A stretch of 10,677 nt of DNA from Conidiobolus incongruus B7586 (GCA_000697335.1 JNEM01007746.1:1-10677), one strand, 5' to 3'. Positions 1-9,204 are shown, numbered from the stretch's first letter. The notes: generated from the letters alone by a model not told the origin. A program made the numbers and translations.

Positions 1-585
1 ATTTTATTTAATATTAATTACTCTAGCTTTATTTTTGAATTTAATTTAAATTATAAAATATTTGTTTTATATTTTTATTAATTAATTTTAATTTAAATTT
101 TGGTATAAATAAAATACTTTATTGACTAATATTAAAATATCTTCATAATTCTTTAATTAAAATAAAAAAGTGATTTTTAATATATTTTTTAATTATATTA
201 ATAATTGAAAAAATAATAGTTAAAATTAGTTTTCTAGATTTAAATAAATATTGGATAACTTCTCTTTTAGTAATAGAATAATTTATCTAACAATAAATAG
301 TTAATTTAAATAATATTTTATTACCAAATGTTATTTATAAGTTTTAAATATTTTTAAAAGATTTATAGTTGAATTTTTTTTCTTATCAATATAAATGATC
401 TTTAATAATTATTATTTAATTTAAATTTAAATATATTAAATGATTTATATTAAGGAATTAATTCTTTAATCAAAAAAAAACTAATATATATATTAAAACT
501 ATATATTTTCTTATTATTTTATATATATTTTATATTTTCAATTTAATAATATTTTTAAAAAACCAAAAACTAAAGTTTTCTTATT
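1..585. mobile_element. Partial copy A of a terminal-inverted-repeat element, cut by the window edge
   Basis: This stretch aligns, base order reversed and complemented, with the left half of the element at 1899-3169. Three anchors lie on one diagonal: an 11-base word at 20-30 matches 2461-2471, a 23-base exact match at 196-218 pairs with 2264-2286, and a 14-base word at 465-478 pairs with 2010-2023. Sequence between the anchors also aligns with scattered substitutions and small gaps. The copy fades out near 583-587, where the other copy has its terminal repeat. Near that end the differences are largely C/T and G/A. The remaining half of the copy would lie before base 1. No open frame of note is present, so it is a decayed, non-coding copy. 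Confidence 0.65.
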
Positions 586-1380
586 TTCTAAAACTGACCT
601 ATTAATAAAATATAATATAGATAAATCAAAAATTAACTATTCTATATTTTATTTTATTTTTATATTCTTTTCAAATTAATATTATATCTGAAATATCAGA
701 AATTAAATAATTTTAAATTTTTATTGGATTAAAATAAAATATTATTTAATTTATCATTTTAGTAATAGTTATATTTATAAATATATCAAATAATATTGGT
801 ATTATTATTTGATCTTTATTCAGAATAATTGTAATATCTAATCAAAACATAATAAATTTTTGTTTCCATCACTTAAAACATTGATTATATATATTAAACT
901 TATAATTGTTTTAATCCTTTTATCCAGATATCATAACATTGCATTATTAGTTTATTATTCCCAAGCTTTGATTATATTCTTGTCAAAAATAAAGCTTGTT
1001 GAAAGAATTCAATTTGTAAAATTTCGTTTAGTTCATTATATTTGAAACGAATTAATTTGATAAATTTCAATTTAAATTTCTAATTGTATGATTAATAAGT
1101 GATCTTATAAAAGGTATTTCAGATCATTAATTAATTTTCAAAAAATATTCAATAAAGTATATCATGAAATTATGATATAAACAACAATTGAGTGAATATA
1201 TAATATATAAAAAATAAAGCTCATAAAATAATAAACTATTATTATTTTAATAATTACATATTAGATCAGTATATATCCAATATCATAACAGAATATTTAG
1301 CAGAATAGTTTTATAATTTTATTCAGTTTATAATAAGCTAAATGTTTTATAATATTATTTATGCATATTTCCTCCTATAT

Positions 1381-1402
1381 CATATATATTTCATATATAT
1401 TT
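1381..1402. repeat. Tandem 11-bp duplication
   Basis: The 11-mer catatatattt occurs twice head to tail (1381-1391 and 1392-1402). It looks like a simple replication-slippage duplication; no function is implied. Confidence 0.7.
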
Positions 1403-1530
1403 ATCTGTTATTTATTAAATTAGTCATTAAGCTATTAAAACTTGATTTAATCACAATATTTACCTTCTGTAATTATTTAGCATTTGGCTTGTTACCAAAC
1501 CAATCTAATATTTAAAAATTTATTATTTAT

Positions 1531-1550
1531 CTTAGGATTACTTAGGATTT
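1531..1550. repeat. Tandem 10-bp near-duplication
   Basis: The word cttaggatta at 1531-1540 is followed directly by cttaggattt, which differs only in the last base. It is a short slippage-type duplication. Confidence 0.65.
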
Positions 1551-1898
1551 TTTGCAATTATTACAAATGAATTAATATATTAACATTTGGAAATATATTT
1601 CATTTAAGTTAATCTTGTATAATCTTCATATATTTATTATTTTAATATATATTATATTTGAATTTTTTAAAGTTCTTTTTTCTCCAAGTATTATTAAAGA
1701 TGTCAATAATTTATTATCCTGTTATTAATTTTTCTCTATTTTATATATAAAGATAATCTATAGAAAACTGCTAACAATATAGCGAATTCTTAGTGTTATT
1801 GCTAAAATGGATAGCTTTAATAACTTTAAATGGCTTTTATATATTATAATATAACTGAGGTTTTAAAGTTTTATTATAATTATCTTAAATTTAAAATA

Positions 1899-1911
1899 AT
1901 GGGAAATTTTT
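1899..1911 (+). repeat. Left terminal inverted repeat of copy B
   Basis: The 13 bases atgggaaattttt are the exact reverse complement of 3157-3169. GGG is rare in this window, so a chance match is less likely than for a pure A/T word. TA precedes the repeat. Confidence 0.6.
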
Positions 1912-2370
1912 TAATTTCTGATTTTTCAAACAAATTATTAATTTGAAAAAAATTAATATATATAAAGTTAATAGGAAATTATATATTTTAATATATATTT
2001 ATATAATAATTTTTTTGATTAAAAAATTAACTTTTTAAAATTAATTATTTAAGTTTATTATATTTAAACTAAATAACTATCAAAAGTTTTTTATTTTAAT
2101 ATTAATAAAATTTAACAATAATTTTTTTAAAATTATTTAAAAATTATAAATAGCTTTGTATAATAAAACATTATATAAATCAATATTTTATTATTAAGTA
2201 AATTATTTTAAAATTAAAATAAATTATTTAAAACTTATTAAAATTTAAAAAATTAACTTTAATTATTATTTTTTCAATTATTAATAAAGTGAAAAAATAT
2301 ATTAAAAAGTATTTCTTTATTTCAATTAAAAGAATTATTTAAATATTTTAATATCAGTTTTATAAATATT

Positions 2371-2390
2371 ATATATATATATATATATAT
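2371..2390. repeat. (AT)10 dinucleotide microsatellite
   Basis: Ten AT units run uninterrupted inside the copy B element. The matching place in copy A (about 100-125) lacks the run, so the expansion is likely younger than the split of the two copies. Confidence 0.9.
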
Positions 2391-3156
2391 TAAAGTTTAA
2401 ATTTAAATTAATAAATAAAAATATAAAATAAAGACCTTATAATTTAATTAAAGTTTAAAAAAAGCTAGAGTAGTTATTATTAAATAGAACTTATCAAAAT
2501 ATTATTAGAAGCTTAAACTTTTATAGTAAATAATTATAATAGATCAATTTTTAATCTTTATATATAATCTTTTACTAAAACACAATTTAAAATATTAAGT
2601 TAAATTAATCTTTTTTATAAATTTCTTTAAATAAATATTTTATTAGTCAACAAATATTAATTATTATAATAAATTATAATAGTATATATTACTTTTATTT
2701 AATTTTTAAAAGAAAATTAATTAATAGTAAACTTTATATCATTTTTTAAATAAAAGTATTTTTAATTAGTATTTTTAATATAATTTAAGAAAACTTATTA
2801 TTTTACATGATAATTACAAAATATATAAATTTAAAGCTGTAAATAACTTTCTAATTAAAATTAACTAGAAAAAACTACTAGATCTAGTATCAACTTTAGA
2901 TTATAACTTATGTGATTATAATTGCTTTAAGTAATTAAAAAACCAACTTATAAGAAAGAAAATTTCTATAAAAAAATTTAGTTAGTTTGTGAAATATCAA
3001 ATTTTAGTCTTTTAATAAAAAGAATTATTTTTTGAGTATTAAATCTTTGTTAAAAGTTTAATAAAAAATTATTAATAATAAAAGAAACTGTTAAATTTAT
3101 ATTATATATTTATTTTTATATATCTTATATTAAAATATTTATTTATTTTTAATCAT

Positions 3157-3169
3157 AAAAATTTCCCAT
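3157..3169 (-). repeat. Right terminal inverted repeat of copy B
   Basis: The bases aaaaatttcccat are the exact reverse complement of 1899-1911, and TA follows at 3170-3171. Beyond the 13 bases the two ends stop matching, so the terminal repeat is short, as in many mariner elements. Confidence 0.6.
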
Positions 3170-3250
3170 TATTAAAAATATAGAGTAATATTGAGATAAT
3201 CTAACTATTTTAACAAAACTTATCAATAAAAATTCATTAAAGACTTAAAA

Positions 3251-3270
3251 AGAAAAATATATATTTTTCT
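3251..3270. repeat. Perfect 20-bp palindrome
   Basis: The decamer agaaaaatat at 3251-3260 is followed immediately by its exact reverse complement, with no spacer. It could extrude as a small cruciform, but in DNA this AT-rich such palindromes arise by chance; no function is assigned. Confidence 0.8.
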
Positions 3271-3823
3271 AGTTTTTTATTAAATTTTTAAATATCAAAA
3301 ATAATATACTAAATTTTGTAAATATTATAAAATGTAGTAAATATTAAATGACATCTGTAAATTAATATTACCAAGTCTAATTATAACTAAATTTATTTTT
3401 CACAATTTAATATAGTTCTAATTACCTCAATGCAAAGTGAAATCAATAGTATAAATGAAATTTATATTAAAAGATTGTAAATTTGATAACCATTAAAAAT
3501 ATTTTTGCATTATATTGATATAATTGATTTGGTTTGGATAAATATATCAAGTTTATACTTTACAATTTAATTAGATTTTGAAATTTATTAAGTTTAATGA
3601 AATAGAAAATATTTACCAAATACAATTAAAACTCAGCTAAACTCTTTAATAAAACTAAAATGCCTGATAAAATGACATTAATATTGAATTTACCTGATAT
3701 GTCTTTTAAGTTCCCTCTCTAACTTAAAATTTCAATGTGTAAATAGGCAGGCATGTAAGAAAAATCCAATTGAAACCTTGTATTAATAATGACATCATAT
3801 TAATAGATATGAATCAAATTTTA

Positions 3824-3853
3824 TTAGATAATTGTTTCGTTAGATAATTGTTT
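3824..3853. repeat. Tandem 16-bp-period repeat, two units
   Basis: The word ttagataattgttt appears at 3824-3837 and again at 3840-3853, separated by cg. It is the clearest short tandem repeat in this part of the window. No role is evident. Confidence 0.8.
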
Positions 3854-3979
3854 GTTATATTTTGTGTTATTTTTATTGATTTTTTACTATTAAAACTTCT
3901 CAATCTCACCTTTCTTTAAATAGGAGAATTTAGCTGAAATTCAGACTTTGTTTGTAGACATCCTCTATATATGGTAACT

Positions 3980-4180
3980 TACCTGTTGATATTTGTAAGG
4001 ATATAAAATCAAAATTGAAAATAAATTTTCACCGCTCGCGTGAATTATTGGATATAGTTAATCTAGAAAGTGTTTGATTGATTGGTTTGGATAGTTATTA
4101 ATTAATATTTAATTTTGATTTAATAGGACGACAATTAAAACATTATAAGATGACTTAATTTCTCGTCTTTGAAATTAAGT
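3980..4180 (-). pseudogene. Minus-strand coding-like patch, unidentified and degraded
   Basis: On the minus strand, 3983-4057 reads without a stop as 25 residues of ordinary composition, including YPIIHASGENLFSILILY, and ends at a consensus splice donor GTAAGT (3982-3977). A second short protein-like run (SFIKSILLNFKDEKLSHLI) lies at about 4143-4200 in another frame. Nothing here matches a family I know. The patch points the same way as the pol-like relic beyond the HSF gene, so it may be another piece of that element or an unrelated broken gene. I cannot choose between these, and the whole may be chance in a slightly less AT-rich stretch. Confidence 0.3.
4153..4180. repeat. 10-bp perfect inverted repeat with 8-nt loop
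   Basis: Bases 4153-4162 (acttaatttc) pair perfectly with 4171-4180 (gaaattaagt) around an 8-nt loop. It lies about 390 bases before the HSF start codon. No T-run follows in a way that suggests a terminator, and eukaryotic promoters do not use one; it is recorded as structure only. Confidence 0.7.
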
Positions 4181-4290
4181 AATATTGATTTGATAAAGCT
4201 ATTTTGACTCTATAATTAATAATCTAATCCATGTCATTTTAATTTTATATTTACTTTAAATTTATGTTTTTAATAATTAACTTGCACTTG

Positions 4291-4313
4291 AGAAATTTCA
4301 GTCAGAAAATTCA
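4291..4313 (+). promoter_or_regulatory. Two heat-shock-element-like palindromes upstream of the HSF gene
   Basis: Bases 4291-4300 read aGAAatTTCa and 4304-4313 read aGAAaaTTCa. Each is a perfect pair of inverted nGAAn units, the minimal heat shock element bound by HSF domains, and the two pairs are 3 bases apart. They lie 255-277 bases before the start codon at 4568. HSF genes in several eukaryotes are autoregulated, so binding by the product of this gene is a natural idea. It is only an inference: GAA and TTC words are common in AT-rich DNA and the spacing between the pairs breaks the 5-bp phase. Confidence 0.3.
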
Positions 4314-4567
4314 AAAAAATATGTTAACTGCTTCAAAGAATTAATACAATTGAATATGATTTTAAGGAGAAATTACTAACTATTTGAAGAATTTCCTAAT
4401 TAGATAGAGAATTTTAATCATTTGAACAAATTTTTTAGACTATATATTACAAAGGGGTTTGAAAACATTGATTTTAATATATTTTTCGATTGACGAATCT
4501 TGTCAAGTTGATCTTTACCTTGGATTCAACATTACCACAATTTGAGCTATAGAGTGCATAACTATTA

Positions 4568-5350
4568 ATGAGCGAAAGCTTAGTGTTTTTAAAATCCAAT
4601 AAAGAAAAAGTGTCTCCTTTTATATTAAAGCTATACAAGTAAGTATAAAAATTGACTTTCATTATCTCTAAATTGAACAGATAAGGATACTTTCGATCTA
4701 TTTACTTATGTATCTTTTCATAAAAGGTTTAACTAATTAATACTCCACTAGAGTTGTTGCTCCTCATTCCAGTTCAAGTTGTGTACGTTGGGATGAAGAA
4801 GGAAATTCAATACTGATTACTGACGTTGAGGCATTTGAACCAATATTGAATTCTGTGTTCAATAATTGTAAATTCTCCTCTTTTCGAAGACTTCTTAATG
4901 TTAGTACTCGAATTTGATAATATTTTCCCTCTAACTAAACTCTTCCAATAGATGTATCAATTTAAACAGAGTAGCCGGAGAAATTTCCTGGACCAGACAT
5001 ATCAATACTATCATCCTTTTTTTATCAGAGATAAACCAGAACTACTTCACATGATAAAGCGGGAAAAATCTGGAGAGTCCTCTAAAGATCAAGATACTAA
5101 ACCAAGCAAAGATAGCTTACAAAAACCTTCAATCACCCCAATATCCTCCATGCAGCTTGAGTATATTCTTAGGTCTTCTCCTGATTCAGAAGATCAATCA
5201 AATATTTCAAGTCCTCACTCTCCCTCAAGAATAGACACTGCTGAAAATATTACAAGAATTCATCAACCTCAAGTTAAAGCTCGAGACACTGGACATCACA
5301 CAATGAAACATTTATTAAACCCAGACGATGATGTAAACTATTTAGAGTGA
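4568..5350 (+). CDS. HSF-type DNA-binding domain protein, three exons, 205 aa
   Basis: A probable sequence-specific transcription factor of the heat shock factor fold, acting in the nucleus. Exons are 4568-4638, 4752-4899 and 4952-5350 (join of 618 nt, TGA stop). The ATG is chosen because an in-frame TAA lies two codons upstream and the frame runs straight into the domain. Residues 17-112 form the domain: PFILKLYK (17-24) is helix 1, W37 and G41 are the invariant pair in WDEEG, then ITDVEAFEPIL, the recognition helix FSSFRRLLN (65-73), MYQF (74-77), a short wing, and YHPFFIRDKPELLHMIKR (93-110). Spacing F18 to W37 equals that of human HSF1. R70 matches the major-groove arginine, but the usual V and Q beside it are R69 and L71. 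Residues 113-205 are S/P/D/Q-rich and look disordered; no HR-A/B coiled coil is present, so trimerisation is doubtful. Much shorter than classical HSFs. Could be an Sfl1/Mga1-like or lineage-specific HSF paralogue. The domain call is firm; targets are unknown. Confidence 0.88.
4639..4751 (+). other. Intron 1 of the HSF gene (113 nt)
   Basis: It starts with GTAAGT and ends CACTAG. It interrupts a codon after its second base (phase 2), and joining restores the lysine of KLYK followed by VVAP, giving exactly the HSF helix 1 to W spacing. A branch-site-like TTAAC/CTAAT word lies about 15-20 nt before the acceptor. Earlier AG dinucleotides in the intron would bring an in-frame stop or the wrong spacing. 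Confidence 0.85.
4900..4951 (+). other. Intron 2 of the HSF gene (52 nt)
   Basis: It starts with GTTAGT and ends CAATAG, in phase 0 between RLLN and MYQF. That junction rebuilds the family signature LN-x-Y-x-F. A CTAAC branch word lies 17 nt before the acceptor. The short length and the CTAAC word are typical of fungal introns. Confidence 0.88.
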
Positions 5351-5359
5351 CCTTTATTC

Positions 5360-6570
5360 AGATTGCCAGCACATTCTTTATTACTTGCCTCAAATCATCC
5401 TCCTTATCAAATTCACTCAGTTAGCTTCCTTCAATTATCACACTCTCATTATATAAAATCATCTCACTTGTTGCATAGTTTTCATGAATCATATATTGTA
5501 TTATAGGTTCTTAAAATGATTTATTGAGACTTACCTTTGTCATCTTATCAACCAGTCTAAATGATTTTGTTTTTCAATATATTGGATCAGACCATAGCTT
5601 CTGGAATATATATTTCCACCAAGGATTTGGTTCAGGGTAATCTTATCATTCTCACAAGATCAACCCATACCACTACTATCCACCAATTCAACTTGAGCGG
5701 AAATTAAATTGTTAATTAATGACTTGTATTTTTGTTTTCCATTTTTATCATTTTATGGATTTTTACACATTTAAGTTAGTTCACGTTGTGGTTAAACCAG
5801 TTCTATAAAAATCATCATATTGCTCCACTCAAACTAAGCACAGATATTAATTTTTTTTTGTTTTGAAATTTCATCAAAAATCTCAACTCACTTTTAATTG
5901 ATGATATTGTCCATTTTCTTATAACTGCAATCAAATATTGGCCAAATTACAATAGTTCACTTGGAAAATAATAAATGAAATAAGCTCAAAGCCTTGTAAA
6001 CTTATGATATATATATATCGAACTAAATATATTGAAGTAGGTGGAAAATTTTTCTAGAATTGATTTTTTACTCATTGAACAGTTTCCGTGTTCTCTTTTA
6101 ATCATTACTGTCAGCTCATTTTATTTTCATTTTGATTCGATTTTCTCTTGCAAATTATAATTTGTATTATTAGATAATTAATGAATAATATGGCTTGTAT
6201 AGTAGTCCGGGATACGATAAATAGTAACTTGCATAATAAAAGACCTTATTAACCAGTACAGCTATTTCAAATATCATTTATTCCCAACATAAAATCCAAT
6301 TCAATCCATTCAATATGATTTACGTAATCAAATTCTCAAATAAAATGACTTTTATAATTTATCCCCTGATTTTAGATAGTGTAACAAATACATTTATTCG
6401 TTGATTAATCCACAGCCACTAAACACCTGTAACACTTTTCTTTGTTTGTCACATTTAAAAAATCCAGAACATCAATGTTGTTAAACCAAAATTGTTGTGA
6501 AAACGATATTCTAGAAATCATTTTAGACTCATATTTGGAGTTAATAACTACCAGAACATTATCGAATATT
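5360..6570 (-). mobile_element. Old, broken pol-like relic, probably of a Ty3-type LTR retrotransposon
   Basis: Read 5' to 3' on the minus strand, protein-like scraps appear in the order expected for pol. An open run of about 50 codons near 6410-6560 ends with KCYRCLVAVD. KWTISSIKSELRFL (about 5875-5916) resembles the tryptophan/ELR-FL segment that follows reverse transcriptase in Ty3-like elements. VELVDSSGMG (about 5663-5692) and then IYSRSYGLIQYIEKQ (about 5567-5611) resemble the aspartate-Ser-Gly, SR-L and EK parts of RNase H. An acidic segment near 5360-5500 follows. The copy is broken many times, in several frames, and is a fossil. No long terminal repeats were found. The family is tentative: it rests on motif order, with no single unambiguous catalytic motif. 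Confidence 0.4.
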
Positions 6571-8640
6571 AATCAAATAATCATCAAAACTTGATATCCC
6601 ATAATATAAGAAAATAGTCATTTTTGATTAATGAATATAGAACAGATATTTAATTTGTAAATTTTCAACTATTGATTACCAAAATTAAAAAATTGATTAA
6701 ACGGATATTTTAACAAAAGAAAAATATTTTAAATAAACTATAATATCATAAAAATAGATTCAATATTTATTAATTCCTAAATATCAATAGTGATCCTTTG
6801 CATAGTCTAACACATATTATCAAGTTTCATTTAGTTATTTCCAAGTATTAAAAGATTTTTCTAATTTCAGGTTTGAAAACTTTGTATATATAAGTTATAG
6901 TAAATAAAACTTATATTTAAAGGTAAGAAAATTTAAATATAAAAATGGTAAAGTGAAAAACCCATTTTAATTTGTATATGTCGCTATAAACCATTAATAG
7001 CTTTTAAGTGTATGTACTTGAGGTATTTTTATATTAAATAATTTTTCACAATATTTATATATTTTATATTGACTAGAAAAAATAAGATCAAACTAAATTA
7101 ATATTAATAGAAAACATTACTCAAGATATCATTTGTGTGACTGGACAACTTAATCCACTATTTATATCTTCGCTCCTTAATTAACATATAAATATAGGAT
7201 TTTTAATCTATACAGTAAGGTCAATTAAATGTTTTAGCCAATCTATCATTTTGCTTAACAGTACAATGGAAATCATTTAGCTCAATCTATTTCTATTTTC
7301 ATTGTTTGAAAGATCGAATAAATACATATAAATATTAATTCAATAATATCAAATGTTGAATAATATATATTAATTTAATTATACATTTGTTAATTCTAAA
7401 ATAATTCCTTTGTTGAAATTTAAACCTTTATATAAAGTTTAAATAAAAACTAGCTGAAAGCCAATTATCCATACTGTATTATTGAAATCTTCGCTAAAAT
7501 TGAAAGGGTAAGATTTACTCAATTCAGCCCATTAGGAAAGTACCAAATAGAGTAAAATGAACATTTGTTGAAAAGTTTAAATAAGTTAAATTTAATTAAA
7601 ATTATCTAGATACTGTAACAGTGTTAACCTTTTATCGGTAATTATCTGAATTAAATTTGAAAAATTTTCTGTTGTTTTAGATTCTTTATGAGCGAAATGA
7701 TTTTATAATTTAAAATTGATTCTGAATTGATATCAGGTTTTAAAATTATGCAAATATAATTATAATATCATAATTTGAAAAGTCGATATAATTTAGGATA
7801 CAACTTAATTGAAGTAGAATGAAATGTAAATCAAAATAGTTAATTGATTATAGTGTAATTTATTTAAAATGCATGGGTTTCCATATACCCCATCTGACTT
7901 TATATAAGTATATGATATCCTTACAGCATTTAAAATATATTCTATTATTATTCAATAGCTAGAGTTGCTTATTTTATAATTACATTTAAACCTTGTTATT
8001 GAATATTATTTTTTTAAATATATTTATATAACTTTTGCGTCACATATCATAACTTAAATGGATTAAATTAAATATTTCCTTATCGATTCGAACTTTATAT
8101 ACAATTTTTCAAATATAGTTAAAATCTAATATTTGGACATTCATTAGATATTTTTATATCTCAATTGGATTAAGTATCTATGATATTTATTTATCCTTTA
8201 AATTATCATTTAAATTCCCACATTTTCTTTATAGTACATATCCAGTTTTTAATTATTCAAAAAACTCTATTTTAATATATATTGTTTAATATATTTAAAT
8301 AAGATAAATTTTTTATAAATAATTATTTTTTGCTATATTTGAGTTAAAATATCTAATATCGTAATAACATATATATCCATAATTTCTAATTAACTATTAT
8401 TAGATATCTTTATAATATATTCATAAAACAATATTCATTTTGAATAATTATTCTTTAATCCATTGAAAATTTATCAGCATCCTTGACTTTATTTCATTTT
8501 AGAATTTGTACATAAATAATCATTTCTATTTAACTAAAAAAGTCATATATTTAATTCCATGATTTTTGATAATTGACATTTTATTTAATAGGTATTTGAA
8601 GAATTTTCATTGAATTCTGCAATAATATCATAAATATCGT
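6570..8640. other. AT-rich stretch with isolated coding-like scraps, no intact gene
   Basis: No gene can be supported. Small patches of more balanced composition occur near 6960-7020, 7120-7180, 7200-7320 and 7440-7560. Near 7120-7180 the minus strand reads LRSEDINSGLSCPVTQMIS, protein-like and in the same direction as the relic at 5360-6570, which might therefore reach this far. Between the patches the sequence is nearly pure A/T. Confidence 0.4.
7454..7552. other. 33-codon coding-like patch of uncertain strand
   Basis: The plus strand is open for 33 codons with varied residues (for example YPYCIIEIFAKIERVRF). The minus strand of the same patch is also open over about 30 codons (WAELSKSYPFNFSEDF and onward). 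Both readings look protein-like, which usually means one is the shadow of the other in formerly coding DNA. I recognise neither and there is no start codon. Confidence 0.25.
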
Positions 8641-9180
8641 ATTTGAGTTGGATATCGATTATTTATTGACTAATTTTAATAGTTATCAATTTGAATATAT
8701 CAACATATTTAAAAATGTTTTTGTAATTTATAACAGAATACTCTTATTCATTGTTTTAAATATTGCAATATTGATAATTCAAAAAGAGTTTAATAAAGTT
8801 GAATTAATTTTTTATTTAATGAAATTGATGAAACTAATTAAATTTCAAATATATAATATATAATATTAATAAGGTAATTTTATTAATGCATGTATTATAA
8901 TATATAATTTTTGAAATATGATATTAATGTTAATATTATCAACTCAGTCTCTTATTTTATTTAATTTACATATATAAGGTTGTTTTATGATTAAATAAAT
9001 TTATTCAGAAATAATTTAATTAAGGTTTACTGAATTTAACACTATTATACAATGATTTAATATGATTAATGAGATTTTTTATTATATAATCATAAATTAA
9101 TATTGCAATAATAATTGTTCATTTTCCCCAAAAGTTTTCGAACCTATAATCTTAAATCTTTTTGAATTTAAAAAATTAAA

Positions 9181-9204
9181 TATTAACTTATATATTTAAA
9201 CTAA
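9181..9204 (+). repeat. Dispersed 24-bp direct repeat, unit 1
   Basis: The 24 bases at 9181-9204 match 9462-9485 with a single T/C difference at the eighth base. The matched part of the pair ends with tatatttaaactaa. Flanking bases do not align well, so this is a short repeat and not a long duplication. Confidence 0.7.

Larger units (their letters stand above)
586..1898. other. AT-rich spacer between the two element copies, no gene seen
   Basis: I see no gene here. The longest open frame (860-1045, plus strand) starts at TTG, not ATG, and its 61 residues are dominated by I, L, K and Y, as expected from AT-rich noise. A slightly less AT-rich patch at 840-1060 could be old coding sequence, but no motif is readable. 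Two short tandem duplications are listed separately. Confidence 0.5.
1899..3169. mobile_element. Complete-looking copy B of a Tc1/mariner-sized terminal-inverted-repeat element, decayed
   Basis: The two ends carry a perfect 13-bp inverted repeat (1899-1911 and 3157-3169), each flanked on the outside by TA (1897-1898 and 3170-3171). TA target duplication is the hallmark of the Tc1/mariner superfamily, and 1,271 bp is the usual length for an element with one transposase gene of about 340 codons. The left half is shared with the inverted copy at 1-585, which shows that the unit is repetitive. I found no readable transposase, DDE/DDD motif or helix-turn-helix on either strand; the interior is almost pure A/T with frequent stops. 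It is therefore either a decayed autonomous element or a non-autonomous derivative. The superfamily rests on ends and size alone. Confidence 0.5.
3170..3980. other. AT-rich spacer, no gene seen
   Basis: I see no gene here. The stretch has a perfect palindrome at 3251-3270 and a short tandem repeat at 3824-3853. Around 3640-3780 base composition is a little more balanced, with a 20-codon ATG-initiated frame at 3660-3722, too short and without recognisable content to call a gene. Confidence 0.5.

Noticed and set aside
860-1045. Plus-strand open frame of 61 codons
   Set aside because: It begins at TTG, and is mostly I, L, K and Y with no motif; expected by chance in this composition.
4474-4662. 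Minus-strand open frame of 62 codons with an ATG start and fairly natural composition
   Set aside because: It runs antisense through exon 1 and the start of intron 1 of the HSF gene. The plus-strand reading has matching splice sites and exact domain spacing, so this frame is taken as a shadow, possibly lengthened by old coding sequence before the ATG.
5040-5350. Continuation of the pol-like relic antisense through HSF exon 3
   Set aside because: The antisense reading is fairly open, but exon 3 is explained by the HSF domain and its S/P-rich tail, and the supposed Cys/His pattern antisense has the wrong spacing for an integrase zinc finger.
3821-6180. A shared 13-mer (ttattagataatt) at 3821-3833 and 6168-6180 as possible long terminal repeats around the HSF region
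   Set aside because: The match does not extend beyond 13 A/T-rich bases in either direction, so it is not evidence for terminal repeats.
5190-6240. A reassigned genetic code, with TAA or TGA as sense, suggested by long coding-like runs interrupted by stops
   Set aside because: The HSF gene has no internal stop and ends on TGA, and the interrupted runs contain all three stop types and change frame, which fits a decayed relic better than a variant code.
8080-8100. A tRNA-like GATTCGAAC word
   Set aside because: The flanking bases do not form the five-pair T stem on either strand and no D or anticodon arm fits at the right distance.
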